Shown: positions 28,114 through 37,397 of the stretch, piece after piece | Position numbering within the stretch: position 1 is the stretch's first letter | How the letters are laid out: each line of letters starts with the position of its first letter | From: Heyndrickxia shackletonii | GTDB lineage: Bacteria > Bacillota > Bacilli > Bacillales > Bacillaceae_C | Direction of reading: 5' to 3' | Length of the DNA: 64,000 bases | Assembly: GCF_001420715.1 (NCBI RefSeq) | Contig: NZ_LJJC01000004.1 | Location: forward strand, 2,674,522-2,738,521 | The notes under the pieces: generated by a model | Told to the model about the DNA's origin: nothing | What the model saw: the letters and a program-made list of their open reading frames with translations, nothing else | Databases searched by the model: none | Translations under genes and position numbers: made by a program

Positions 28114-28144
28114 TTCCCTATCCCCCTGCTTTATCTGATATTTA

Positions 28145-28160
28145 TTAAACCGCTTACAAT
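28145..28160 (-). promoter_or_regulatory. Candidate catabolite-responsive element (cre)
   Basis: On the minus strand ATTGTAAGCGGTTTAA matches the CcpA consensus WTGNAANCGNWNNCW at all fixed positions but one. It lies between the divergent ABC operon and the two-component system, the usual place for glucose repression of sugar uptake. Confidence 0.5.
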
Positions 28161-28324
28161 TATTACTTTAAAGATTTCCTTATCAGAATTAAATGAATTT
28201 TCTTTACATACTTGTGTTTTTTTGTTCTAATATTTTTACAACTAATCTTAGAAAAGTGGAAGAAGCATTGGTAAACCCTGACAGACACAAGACCTGTAAA
28301 AATAATCATAGGGAAGGTTCTTTT

Positions 28325-30136
28325 ATGAAAACGTCTTCAATAAATAGAAAACTATTTATTATCATCCTTGTTTTTGTTTGCTTACCTATTTCCATTATCG
28401 GATTAATCTGGTACGAAACGAGCACCAGGACTATTGAACAAGAAGCCATCCAGTCCAACCAAAAGTTAATTCGCCAAACGAATGAGTATCTAGATTTGTA
28501 TATATCGAATTTGGAAAATATGACCTATCCCTTTGTGAATAATCCACAAATTCAACATTTTATTAATAGTAAAAGCCTGAACAACTATGATTTTTTCATC
28601 TTGGCTGAAAATATAGAAAAGGACTTGTTTTCCCAAATGATCTATGGCAGACAAGATATTGTTGGCATTTCTCTAGTTGGTAAGAACAACATCCAAATCA
28701 ATGATTATACAGGAGTAAAGGAATTAATAAATATGGAGGAAATTAGAAAACGGAATATAGATCTATTGCAAACGACAGATAAATTAGATAATTTCAATAT
28801 TATAGGACTCCATCAGGTTGGCTCAATGCCAGTTTTAACGATTACCAGGAAAATACATAGCAACATTTCATATTTGTACGAAGGGCTTTTGATTATTGAT
28901 ATCAACCTAAATCAAATCTCGAAAATTAGTAAAAATCTCTTAACGGATAAATCAAAAGTATATATTTTAGATAAAAAGGGACAAATCATCTATCACTCAG
29001 ATAAAAAATCACTTGGTTCTAGTTTTTCAAAAGATATCATGAATAAGTATTTAAACAAAACAAGCAATGCCTTTCTGACCGATATAAATAAGGTTAAAAA
29101 ATATATTATTTATGAACATTCCCACGTGACTAACTGGATATTAGTTGCAGAAATTCCCCGAGACCAAATCATTGGTAATTTAATCCGATTAAGAACTGAG
29201 ACCATTCTTTTGGGTATCCTCATTCTCATTGTTGCGATGGCTGTTGTTGGAGGATTTTCGCTGACCATCACTAAATCTTTATCATACATGCAGCGTCTTA
29301 TGAGGAAAGTAGAATCCGGGGATTTAAATATTGAGATTTCCAGTATTCAAGATCGAAAAGATGAAATTGGCGGAGTATTTAAAAGCTTCTTTAAGATGGT
29401 TAGAGAACTTAGAAGGCTTTATGAAGAGATACAAATATCTAAGATGAGAGAACATGAGCTGGAGCTAAAGCAAAAAGAGTCGACTTTACAAGCTATGCAA
29501 ACTCAAATTAATCCACACTTTCTTTATAACACACTCGAGATTATAAACTCTCATGCCATTGTTGAGAATAATCCATTAATAAGCAAGATAGCTACCTCAT
29601 TAGCCCATATGTTTCGGTATAACTTAGGAAACGCAAAGCAAGTGGTTACGTTAGAAGAGGAAATTTCCCATATTCGCTCATACTTAGAGATTCAGTGTGC
29701 ACGATTTCGCCATTTGCATGTCGATATCCAAATAGACGAAAAAGAATTAGCTAGGATTGGAACCATTCGTTTAACTCTTCAGCCATTAATTGAAAATGCC
29801 TTTCTTCATGGATATCAAAATCATAAAATGAAGCCTTCCTATATCGGAATACATGGTGAAAAAAAATTATCTTATTTTGTGTTGAGAATCCAAGATAAAG
29901 GAAAAGGAATGGACCCGGCTACCATGGAGGATTATAACAAGGCATTTGAAAATAAGGAATTGATCCCCATGTCTGCACAAGAAAATAGCATTGGTTTGTG
30001 GAATGTTCACCAACGAATCCGCTTAGTCTTTGGTTATCCATATGGACTGTTGATTAAACAATCATCAATTGAATCAGGAACGCTGATTGAATTAAAGTTA
30101 CCATATATAGAGGAGGAAAAACAATGTATCGTGTAA
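28325..30136 (+). CDS. Sensor histidine kinase, YesM type
   Basis: The 603-residue protein has two membrane helices (about residues 12-33 and 290-315) around an extracellular sensor region of the Cache type, a HAMP segment, then the His_kinase domain with LQAMQTQINPHFLYNTLEII, in which the histidine is phosphorylated, and the ATPase domain (LQPLIENAFLHGYQ, DKGKGMDPATM, GIGLWNVHQRI-like). It likely senses a sugar or binding-protein complex and activates the divergent ABC operon through the response regulator. Start at 28325 follows GGGAAGG; the frame extends 44 codons upstream. It overlaps the regulator gene by 13 bases. Confidence 0.87.
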   Translation: MKTSSINRKLFIIILVFVCLPISIIGLIWYETSTRTIEQEAIQSNQKLIRQTNEYLDLYISNLENMTYPFVNNPQIQHFINSKSLNNYDFFILAENIEKDLFSQMIYGRQDIVGISLVGKNNIQINDYTGVKELINMEEIRKRNIDLLQTTDKLDNFNIIGLHQVGSMPVLTITRKIHSNISYLYEGLLIIDINLNQISKISKNLLTDKSKVYILDKKGQIIYHSDKKSLGSSFSKDIMNKYLNKTSNAFLTDINKVKKYIIYEHSHVTNWILVAEIPRDQIIGNLIRLRTETILLGILILIVAMAVVGGFSLTITKSLSYMQRLMRKVESGDLNIEISSIQDRKDEIGGVFKSFFKMVRELRRLYEEIQISKMREHELELKQKESTLQAMQTQINPHFLYNTLEIINSHAIVENNPLISKIATSLAHMFRYNLGNAKQVVTLEEEISHIRSYLEIQCARFRHLHVDIQIDEKELARIGTIRLTLQPLIENAFLHGYQNHKMKPSYIGIHGEKKLSYFVLRIQDKGKGMDPATMEDYNKAFENKELIPMSAQENSIGLWNVHQRIRLVFGYPYGLLIKQSSIESGTLIELKLPYIEEEKQCIV

Positions 30137-31170
30137 TGCTAGTAGATGATGAATATATGATTCATCTAAGTCTTAAAAAACTGATTCTATCTATGGAAAA
30201 CAAGTTTTTAGCAGTAGGTTCCGCCGAGGATGGAAACGAGGCATTACAACTATTAGATTCCGTCTCTCCACATATCGTAATTACTGATATATGCATGCCC
30301 GAAATGGATGGGCTAGAATTTATTAAGTCAGCAAAAGAGAAATTCCCTTCTATTGTATTTATTATTCTTTCGGGATATAACGATTTTGAATATGCTCAAA
30401 AAGCGATTAGATATGGCGTGACAGATTTCTTATTAAAACCGATTGTCCCTGAACAATTCATAAAAACATTTAATCAAATCTATGCAAAATTAAAAGCAAA
30501 TGAACAAACTTTCTCGCAACAAAATGATTGGGTGTTAAATTTGGAATATTATAAAAAACAATTAGCTGAACATATTTGGAATGCAAAAGAAACAGATGCA
30601 AGTAACCTGATAGAGATCATTTTAAACCATTATCAAAAAAACCAACAAATACCTCTTTCGCAATTTCTTGAGAACATCCTTTTTTTCTTAGACAAAGCAT
30701 TGAAAAAACGAATGGAAAATCTGTCGTTAAAAATTCCTGATCATTTTCACTGGTCAAACAATATTGAAATATCCCTTAACCAACTTAAAACAATTATTAC
30801 GCAAATGATCAAAATCATTCAAAGCTCACGTAATCTTGGTTCAAGACAAAATATCTTAAAAGCTGTTCAATATATGGAGGAACATTTTCCCAATGAGAGT
30901 TTGTCCCTTCAGGATGTAGCTAATTTTATTGGAGTATCCGATGCTTACTTTAGCCGCACATTTAAAGAAGAGATGGGCATAGGTTTTATAAAATACCTTA
31001 TTGACTTACGAATGAAAAAAGCTAAGGAACTTCTAAAAAGCTCTAACATTAAAACATATGAAGTTGCTTTATATGTAGGCTATAGTGACTATCCTCATTT
31101 CAGTAGGACGTTTAAAAAAACCTTTGGTCTTACACCGTCAGAGTATCGAAAGATAAAATTATCTTCATAA
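30124..31170 (+). CDS. AraC-type response regulator, YesN type
   Basis: The 348-residue protein has a receiver domain (LVDDEYMIHLSLKKL, DICMPEMDGLE with the phospho-acceptor Asp, and LLKPIVPEQF with the conserved Lys) in its first 125 residues, a variable middle, and a C-terminal AraC double helix-turn-helix (SLSLQDVANFIGVSDAYFSRTFKEEMG, YEVALYVGYSDYPHFSRTFKKTFGLTPSEYR). It is the partner of the overlapping kinase and probably activates the divergent binding-protein operon. Confidence 0.9.
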   Translation: MYRVMLVDDEYMIHLSLKKLILSMENKFLAVGSAEDGNEALQLLDSVSPHIVITDICMPEMDGLEFIKSAKEKFPSIVFIILSGYNDFEYAQKAIRYGVTDFLLKPIVPEQFIKTFNQIYAKLKANEQTFSQQNDWVLNLEYYKKQLAEHIWNAKETDASNLIEIILNHYQKNQQIPLSQFLENILFFLDKALKKRMENLSLKIPDHFHWSNNIEISLNQLKTIITQMIKIIQSSRNLGSRQNILKAVQYMEEHFPNESLSLQDVANFIGVSDAYFSRTFKEEMGIGFIKYLIDLRMKKAKELLKSSNIKTYEVALYVGYSDYPHFSRTFKKTFGLTPSEYRKIKLSS

Positions 31171-31240
31171 AATCGAAAACAACACTCAAAATAGTTCAAC
31201 TTACATTTTAAGATCGTCAAAAAATGAATTTAAATAGATT

Positions 31241-31279
31241 TCCCCTGTTAGTAAAAGATGCTTTTACAACACAGGGGGA
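31241..31279. repeat. Interrupted inverted repeat behind the two-component system
   Basis: CCCCTGTTAGTAAAAG and CTTTTACAACACAGGGG pair with a small bulge around ATG. No T tract follows on either strand, so it may act as a convergent terminator or be structured mRNA. Confidence 0.5.
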
Positions 31280-31319
31280 AGTGGATAATGTGAAAATAAA
31301 AAATTAATGGTAAACAAAT

Positions 31320-32084
31320 CTAAATGGAAAATGGAGCAATCTCAATATCCATACTTTCGAGCCTTTGTTTAATTACTCTAATCAAGTCTAAAGCAGTAGG
31401 AGTATCTCCGTGCACACATATAGTTTCCCCTTGAACTTCTACTTCTTCCCCATTAAAGGTTGTAACTTTTCCTTCCATTACCATTTTTATTACTCTTTCC
31501 GCTACCTTTTCTGGATCCGTGATTACGGCTCCCTCATAATTTCTTGATACTAAGGAAAAATCATTATTGTATTCACGATCGGCAAATAATTCTAAAATAA
31601 ATGGCAATCCTTTTTCTTTCGCTACCAAATGTAATTGAGAGTTAGGCTTAACCAAAATAGGTAAATCTGGCCTAACTGAAAGTACAGCATCCACTATATT
31701 TGTGGCCATTTCTTTATCTGAATCCGCCATATTATTCATATTTCCGTGCGGTTTTACGTGTCGGAGAGGTGTTCCGTGTTTCTGACAGAATATATCTAAT
31801 GCACCAATTTGATAAATTATGGAGTTGATTAAATCTCTTCTTGATACATCCATGTTACGTCTGCCAAAACCAGCTAGATCTTGAAATCCAGGATGAGCTC
31901 CAACCCCTACACCGTACTTTTTCGCCATTGCCACCGTATAGTCCATAGTATTAGGATCCCCACCATGAAATCCGCAAGCGACATTTACAGAAGATACTAA
32001 TTTGATCACTTCATCGTCAAAACCAAGTTTGTAAATTCCGAAACTCTCTCCCATATCACAATTCAAATCAATTGTTTTTCTCAT
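31320..32084 (-). CDS. pxpA: 5-oxoprolinase subunit A (LamB/YcsF family)
   Basis: The 254-residue protein starts RKTIDLNCDMGESFGIYKLG and has VACGFHGGDPNTM, VGAHPGFQDLAGFGRRNM, RHVKPHGNMNN and ICVHGDTPTALDL, the complete signature set of PxpA. With PxpB and PxpC it hydrolyses 5-oxoproline to glutamate with ATP. It ends the operon, 15 bases after pxpC. The start ATG has a fair site, TAGGAGAGTGTAAA. Confidence 0.92.
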   Translation of the reverse strand: MRKTIDLNCDMGESFGIYKLGFDDEVIKLVSSVNVACGFHGGDPNTMDYTVAMAKKYGVGVGAHPGFQDLAGFGRRNMDVSRRDLINSIIYQIGALDIFCQKHGTPLRHVKPHGNMNNMADSDKEMATNIVDAVLSVRPDLPILVKPNSQLHLVAKEKGLPFILELFADREYNNDFSLVSRNYEGAVITDPEKVAERVIKMVMEGKVTTFNGEEVEVQGETICVHGDTPTALDLIRVIKQRLESMDIEIAPFSI

Positions 32085-32100
32085 TTTACACTCTCCTAAA

Positions 32101-33036
32101 TTAACTATTAGAATATGTTTTTAATATAGAAAAAGCTTGTTCTTTTTCTTTTAATAAAGCATGTGCCTCTTCTATCGTAATTTTTTCGAATGTGATGCTA
32201 TCCCCCGGTTTCACCTGAGCTAATTTCGGTAAATCTGCCGTGATTACTCCTCCTATTTTCGTGTACCCGCCTATACTTTGCCTACCAACCGAAAAAATAA
32301 TCGGCTGTCCATTTTTAGGGACTTGAATTGCCCCGAAAAAAATCCCCTCAGACATGATATCGGCTCCTGTCTTATGTTCAATTATAGGTCCTTCCAGCCG
32401 ACATCCCATTCGGTTAACATCTTTAGTAGCCTTATATATAGAAGAAAAGAATGTTTTTATCGCTTTTTCTGTAAATGCTTCTTCTTGAGGTCCAAGTACT
32501 ACTCTTAGGTGGAATGTATTAGTATAGGTAGGTATTAAATCTTTCGGAAGACGACGCCTTACTCCTTGAAAACGGACTAATGATTGTTCATTAAAAGGAA
32601 TAATATCTCCTTTTTTAAGAGCTCTTCCTTCTATTCCTCCTATTCTACCAACAGTATCTGTAGATCTACTGCCTAATACTTTTGGAACAGTAATTCCTCC
32701 TAGTATACTTATATATGCTCTGCAACCGGATCTACATCCGGAAAAATGAATAATATCCCCCTCATTTATTTTTACGGAACTCCACATTGGGGCTGGGTAA
32801 CCGTTAATGGTAAATGTAAGGTCCCCTCCGGTCACCGCAATGACAGTCGGTTTTAGAGATTTCAATTTTAATCCCATGAGGGTTACCTCTAATACTGCCG
32901 AAGATTCAGGGTTTCCTACTAAAATATTCGCCATTCTATGAGAATAGTGGTCAGCAGATCCGGATACTGCCAATCCATATTTTTGATAACCTGATCTCCC
33001 TAAATCTTGAACAGTTGTAAATACACCAGGGTTCAT
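32101..33036 (-). CDS. pxpC: 5-oxoprolinase subunit C (KipA/biotin-dependent-carboxylase-like)
   Basis: The 311-residue frame starts at ATG 33036 (MNPGVFTTVQDLGRSGYQKY), only a short way into the conserved N-terminus; homologues have about four residues more (MI-EV). Those residues, IFEV, are present upstream, beginning with ATC at 33048-33046. The strong site AAAGGAGG lies seven bases before this ATC but 19 before the ATG, so the gene may use a rare ATC start. Motifs SADHYSHRMANILVGNP, GCRAYISILGGI and SEGIFFGAIQVPKNGQPII are typical of PxpC. It overlaps pxpB. Confidence 0.88.
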   Translation of the reverse strand: MNPGVFTTVQDLGRSGYQKYGLAVSGSADHYSHRMANILVGNPESSAVLEVTLMGLKLKSLKPTVIAVTGGDLTFTINGYPAPMWSSVKINEGDIIHFSGCRSGCRAYISILGGITVPKVLGSRSTDTVGRIGGIEGRALKKGDIIPFNEQSLVRFQGVRRRLPKDLIPTYTNTFHLRVVLGPQEEAFTEKAIKTFFSSIYKATKDVNRMGCRLEGPIIEHKTGADIMSEGIFFGAIQVPKNGQPIIFSVGRQSIGGYTKIGGVITADLPKLAQVKPGDSITFEKITIEEAHALLKEKEQAFSILKTYSNS

Positions 33037-33040
33037 TACT

Positions 33041-33820
33041 TCAAAGATAGCTTATTCCTCCTTTCTGAGAGTCAGTATATATGTTATTGTTGTTATCGAT
33101 CTTTATCACCGGAATATAATCGCCAAGTTCAACTTGTTTTTTAATTTCGTTAAATTCGTCGATCTGTATTTCCTTAAAAGTAACACTGTCCCCTGCACGA
33201 AGCAGAAATGGCTGTTTTGCCTGCTGATTATATAACCGTAAAGGGGTTTGTCCTATTAATCTCCATCCTCCAGGACTTTCAACAGGATAAATACCCGTTT
33301 GATTATTAGCAATCCCTACACTCCCCGGAGGAATCGAAATACGTGGATTTTCCAAACGAGGTGTAGCAATTCTTTTTGACATACCTCCCATAAAAGGATA
33401 GCCGGGAGTAAATCCTAGAAAATATACTAAATAATGGGCTTCACTATGGATAGAAATGACTTCTTTTGGTGATAAGTTGTTATGGATAGCCACGCTTTCC
33501 AAATCAGGTCCAACTTCTCCTCCATAAAGAACAGGAATTTCAATATGTCTTCTTTTCTCATGGCTTTTGTTGTTCTCAGCAAATTTCAATTGTTTTAGCT
33601 TCTCAACAGCCTGATAGTAAGACATTGTTAAGGGATTATATTGAACTAGCAATGACCGATAACCAATTATTACTTCACCAAAACCTTCACTAGTCTTTTC
33701 TTCAATAATATTGGATAAATGGATTATTAGTTTATTAATATCTTTATCGATACCAACATCGAGTTCCATCAAGATGGATGAATCTCCAGCTGCTTTATAT
33801 CTAAATTCCAATATAATCAT
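33041..33820 (-). CDS. pxpB: 5-oxoprolinase subunit B (KipI)
   Basis: The 259-residue protein has EFRYKAAGDSSILMELD at the start, SLLVQYNP, VLYGGEVGPDLE, HYLVYFLGFTPGYPFMGGMS and PRISIPPGSVGIANNQTGIY, the PxpB/KipI signature set, ending with GDSVTFKEI. It pairs with PxpC. The start may be ATG at 33820 or TTG at 33811; AAGGGA sits directly before the ATG and nine bases before the TTG. In the order MFS - pxpB - pxpC - pxpA, with a 170-base gap to the transporter, it could have its own promoter. Confidence 0.9.
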   Translation of the reverse strand: MIILEFRYKAAGDSSILMELDVGIDKDINKLIIHLSNIIEEKTSEGFGEVIIGYRSLLVQYNPLTMSYYQAVEKLKQLKFAENNKSHEKRRHIEIPVLYGGEVGPDLESVAIHNNLSPKEVISIHSEAHYLVYFLGFTPGYPFMGGMSKRIATPRLENPRISIPPGSVGIANNQTGIYPVESPGGWRLIGQTPLRLYNQQAKQPFLLRAGDSVTFKEIQIDEFNEIKKQVELGDYIPVIKIDNNNNIYTDSQKGGISYL

Positions 33821-33990
33821 TCCCTTAAAAGGTAATTATGTTATACATTTAAAAATTCCTAAAATAATAATTTAATATGACTTATCGGAATTCTTATTAT
33901 GGAAATTGTCGAAATAACATTGATTATATATAAAAGGACATAACAAGTTGTAATATATAATAAGTTACGTCCCTATAAATAATTTAATTT

Positions 33991-35289
33991 TTAATCTGCT
34001 TTTTGATATTTAATATCTACATACCTTATTGCAAATAATGCTATAATCCCTGCAAATATAATGTACCAACTAATAGCATATCCACTATCAAACTTATTAA
34101 GAAGATACGTAGATACTAATGGCGCGACTCCTCCCCCAATCAGGCCTCTAAACATAAAAGTTATAGCTGATCCGCTAAATCTTAAATGTGCTGGAAAACT
34201 AGAAGCGATAACCGGAGCTAATGGTGCCCACATGATAGAATGGATCACAAACGCTATAATAACTGCTATGAAAATGAATGCTGTACTTTTGGTGTTTAGT
34301 AAATAGAAATATGGTAATGCCCATAAGATAAGAAGGATATTTCCAAATCCGAGTATTTTTTTGGGATTTATTTTATCGCAAAAATACCCAGATAAAGAAA
34401 TTGCAAACACGGCTACAATTGCACCTATGAGTGTAGCATTAACAAAGATGGATTTATCCAGAGCCAAATATTTTATTCCGTATGTGGTTGTATAAAAGGC
34501 AAATACTCCAAAAGCAATATCGCTGCTAACATTTGAAAGTACCCCGGATATTACTTGTTTAGGATAATGTTTGAAAACAGAAACAAAAGGTAATTTTGGT
34601 ATTTCCTTTTCTTTCAGGGCTTTTTGGAAGGAAGGAGTTTCTAACAAATTGAATCTAACCACTAATCCAATAATTACCAATAATATACTAAGTATGAATG
34701 GTACCCTCCAACCCCAGGTTTGGAAGCTTTCTCCAGAAATTGTAATAAAAAGCGAAGTTACGGCGGTCCCTAGTATTAATCCCAGAGGGACTCCAATTTG
34801 AGGTAAGGTGGCCATAAAACCTCTATTTTTTTTAGTTCCCCACTCCATGGAAATCAGAACGGACCCTGGCCATTCTCCTCCGATAGCAATTCCTTGTAAA
34901 AATCTAAGTATTGTAACTAAAACAGGAGCCCATAATCCAATTTTTTCGTATCCCGGTAATAAGCCTATTAATAACGTCATACTACCCATTAATATTAATG
35001 TTGCAACTAAAGAAACCTTCCTGCCAATTTTATCTCCAAAATGTCCGAATAAAATTCCCCCTATTGGTCTTGCAACATAGCCAACAGCATAAGTTGAAAA
35101 AGTTAATAATGTTGCAACATATGGATCCTGTTGTGGGAAAAATAATTGCGGAAATATAATAGCAGCCATTGTTCCGTAAAGAAAGAAATCATACCATTCA
35201 ATAGTAGATCCAAGCACACTTGAAATTCCAGCGATTTTTTGTTGCCTACCTTGATCAATATGAACCTTATCACTTACAGTGTCATTCAT
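33991..35289 (-). CDS. MFS transporter, metabolite:H+ symporter (MHS) family
   Basis: The 432-residue protein has the MHS start GISSVLGSTIEWYDFFLYG, the loop GHFGDKIGRKVSL, RFLQGIAIGGEWPGSVLISM and about 12 membrane segments. Relatives (ProP, ShiA, KgtP, CitH types) import small acids or betaines. In this operon it probably brings in the acid or cyclic amide that the neighbouring enzymes degrade. Start at 35289 follows GAGGGGG. Confidence 0.88.
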   Translation of the reverse strand: MNDTVSDKVHIDQGRQQKIAGISSVLGSTIEWYDFFLYGTMAAIIFPQLFFPQQDPYVATLLTFSTYAVGYVARPIGGILFGHFGDKIGRKVSLVATLILMGSMTLLIGLLPGYEKIGLWAPVLVTILRFLQGIAIGGEWPGSVLISMEWGTKKNRGFMATLPQIGVPLGLILGTAVTSLFITISGESFQTWGWRVPFILSILLVIIGLVVRFNLLETPSFQKALKEKEIPKLPFVSVFKHYPKQVISGVLSNVSSDIAFGVFAFYTTTYGIKYLALDKSIFVNATLIGAIVAVFAISLSGYFCDKINPKKILGFGNILLILWALPYFYLLNTKSTAFIFIAVIIAFVIHSIMWAPLAPVIASSFPAHLRFSGSAITFMFRGLIGGGVAPLVSTYLLNKFDSGYAISWYIIFAGIIALFAIRYVDIKYQKAD

Positions 35290-35351
35290 TAACATTCCCC
35301 CTCGGATAAAATGGAAAACAGTTGATTTGTTCAGTTTGATATTTTTACTAT

Positions 35352-36149
35352 TTACAAACCTTGTTTATATAAACCTGGTACTCTACTTGAGAATACAGGG
35401 ACTTTATGGCGAATTTCCAATGATTCTTCATAATTAATGGAAATATTCAGCGTTTCTTCATCTGTTGTCGATCCTTCTTTTAAGGTAACTCCTGATGGAT
35501 GAATAACCATGGAATTGCCACCATACGTAACAGATTGATATGAACCTACATTGTTGCATGAAATAACAAATAGTTGATTTTCGATAGCTCGTGTAATTTG
35601 AATGTTTCTCCAATGGCTAAGACGATCTATAGGCCATTCCGCTACGATAAACAATACTTCTGCTCCCTCTAGTGCAAGTGGACGGATAATTTCTGGAAAA
35701 CGCAGGTCGTAACAAATAATAAGTCCCATCTTTATTCCGTCGAGTTCAAACACTTCGGGAACTTTTTTGCCACCTTCCAAATATATCGGTTCGTTTAGCA
35801 TTGGAACCAAATGAACTTTATCATATTGATAAATCACTTCTCCTTGTCGGTTTATTACAAACGATGTGTTATAGATTTTTCCCTCTACTTTATTAGCTAT
35901 AGAACCCCCAATAATATTAACGTTATATCTCTTTGCCATTGTCTTTAGGAAAGGTACTGTAGATTGGCCGTTATCGTCCGCATAAACATGGATATTCTCA
36001 AGAGTATAGGAAGTTGTCCACATTTCAGGTAATACAATTATGTCTGGTTCGGAGAGCTCCACTTCCTTTTCAATCCATGCGTGAACTTTCCTGATATTTT
36101 CCGGTGGATTTCCAGGAATAATTTCCATTTGATAAATTGATATTTTCAT
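35352..36149 (-). CDS. Carbon-nitrogen hydrolase family protein
   Basis: The 265-residue protein is a complete nitrilase-superfamily amidase with the catalytic triad visible: Glu in IIVLPEMWTTSY, Lys in YDKVHLVPMLNEP and Cys in GLIICYDLRFPE. The FVISCNNVGSYQSVTYGG segment and omega-amidase-like order suggest an amide or carbamoyl substrate. It begins four bases before the end of the DUF2848 gene, and precedes the transporter. Confidence 0.88.
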   Translation of the reverse strand: MKISIYQMEIIPGNPPENIRKVHAWIEKEVELSEPDIIVLPEMWTTSYTLENIHVYADDNGQSTVPFLKTMAKRYNVNIIGGSIANKVEGKIYNTSFVINRQGEVIYQYDKVHLVPMLNEPIYLEGGKKVPEVFELDGIKMGLIICYDLRFPEIIRPLALEGAEVLFIVAEWPIDRLSHWRNIQITRAIENQLFVISCNNVGSYQSVTYGGNSMVIHPSGVTLKEGSTTDEETLNISINYEESLEIRHKVPVFSSRVPGLYKQGL

Positions 36150-36152
36150 TAC

Positions 36153-36839
36153 TTATACCTCCAAATCTAAGCGAGTAATTGCATATTCTGCTTGAATTTC
36201 TTCATTACGTACTTTATCGATGAATGCCATTCTAAATCTGCTACCGTATTTAAACCCTTCTAATAGGGGGACAGTTCCTGAGAAGATCACACAATTTTTC
36301 ATAGATATGTTCTTCTTGTTAAGAAAAGCTTTTATTTCATTTAATGGAATAATTTCATCAATCTTTGCATTTTGGTACTCGTGCCATTGACCCTCTATAT
36401 AAACTTGTGAGGTTAAAATAAGATCATCCCAGTGATCCATAACTTCATTAAGATTCCACGCCTTATTGGCAAGAGGTTTATCGCAAATTTGCTTTGATTG
36501 ATTAATATCAATTGTTTCCAATGATCTGTCTGTATGGTCGCTGCCTACAGTAATATAAACCTCGTCCTTTACATCTCCGAATACTAAAACAATTTCTGCT
36601 TCACCACTTGATTCTCCACCAAGTACTTGAATTTCTCCAGTTTGGTTAAGACTGTTTCTGCGAATAGGATAAAGTGTGGGGATTTCTGGTGGACGTGGTA
36701 CGCCGATTTTTTCTAGTTCAACAATATGTTCCATTGTTTTTTCCATATTTCGTCCTGCGTAACCAATACAATAAACGTTGTTTATTGTAATCTCTTTTTC
36801 TTTGTTATTAATCATTAATGGCAAAATTGTAGTTTTCAT
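36153..36839 (-). CDS. DUF2848 protein (fumarylacetoacetate-hydrolase-like)
   Basis: The 228-residue protein carries YCIGYAGRNMEKTMEHIVELEKIGVPRP near the N-terminus, the hallmark VYITVGSDHTDRSLE and, near the end, FSGTVPLLEGFKYGSRFRM. This matches DUF2848, a family with no assigned reaction, distantly like fumarylacetoacetate hydrolases. It is the first gene of the pxp operon. Start ATG follows AGGAGAGAGTTAGA. Confidence 0.85.
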   Translation of the reverse strand: MKTTILPLMINNKEKEITINNVYCIGYAGRNMEKTMEHIVELEKIGVPRPPEIPTLYPIRRNSLNQTGEIQVLGGESSGEAEIVLVFGDVKDEVYITVGSDHTDRSLETIDINQSKQICDKPLANKAWNLNEVMDHWDDLILTSQVYIEGQWHEYQNAKIDEIIPLNEIKAFLNKKNISMKNCVIFSGTVPLLEGFKYGSRFRMAFIDKVRNEEIQAEYAITRLDLEV

Positions 36840-37397
36840 TCTAACTCTCTCCTTTCAGAAAACGAGTTTGCACAACAATAATTATTCAACTAAGTTAATA
36901 GGTTTCATCCAGATAAATTAGTGTTTATGTTTCTTAATTATTTAAATATTTTGATTTATAATCTTAAATCTACCCCTATATATGATGTATACAACATATA
37001 CATTAATTAGATTCCTTTTTATTGTTATTTTTTGAAAACGACTTTTATCACACTACAAAAAAAGAGCTTTAATCATTGGATTAATGCCCTGTTACTTTCA
37101 TTACATTTTTTCATAATCTATCAAATAAAGTACTAATTAAAACAATGTTTCGTTAATTATTTTTTGTAATATCTTTTTACTTTCTGCATCTTTCTGCCGA
37201 GGTGTTCGGCCAATTTATTCAAAAACCACTTTTTCATCCAAAAGCTGTTTTGGGTTCAATACGTGAGCTGATATTCCGTTCCATTTTAAATCTCCCACTC
37301 CCATTATTTATTTCTTCTCGAACCACGTGTCAGTTCTATAAATATATTTTTACAAAAACATAAATCATAACAAATAACATCTATTGTAACATCTTAT
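36840..37397. other. Promoter region of the pxp operon, 558 bases without genes
   Basis: AT-rich. It contains the palindrome listed at 36985 and no reading frame I would accept. The part from 37020 to 37397 shows nothing recognisable except A/T tracts. Confidence 0.5.
36985..37003. promoter_or_regulatory. 19-bp palindrome, candidate GntR-type operator
   Basis: ATGTATA and TATACAT flank CAACA. The size and composition resemble operators of GntR (FadR/FCD) regulators, which often govern uptake and breakdown of small acids. It lies 146 bases before the first gene. No GntR gene is close by; the nearest is at 43574 and is of another subfamily. Confidence 0.5.
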
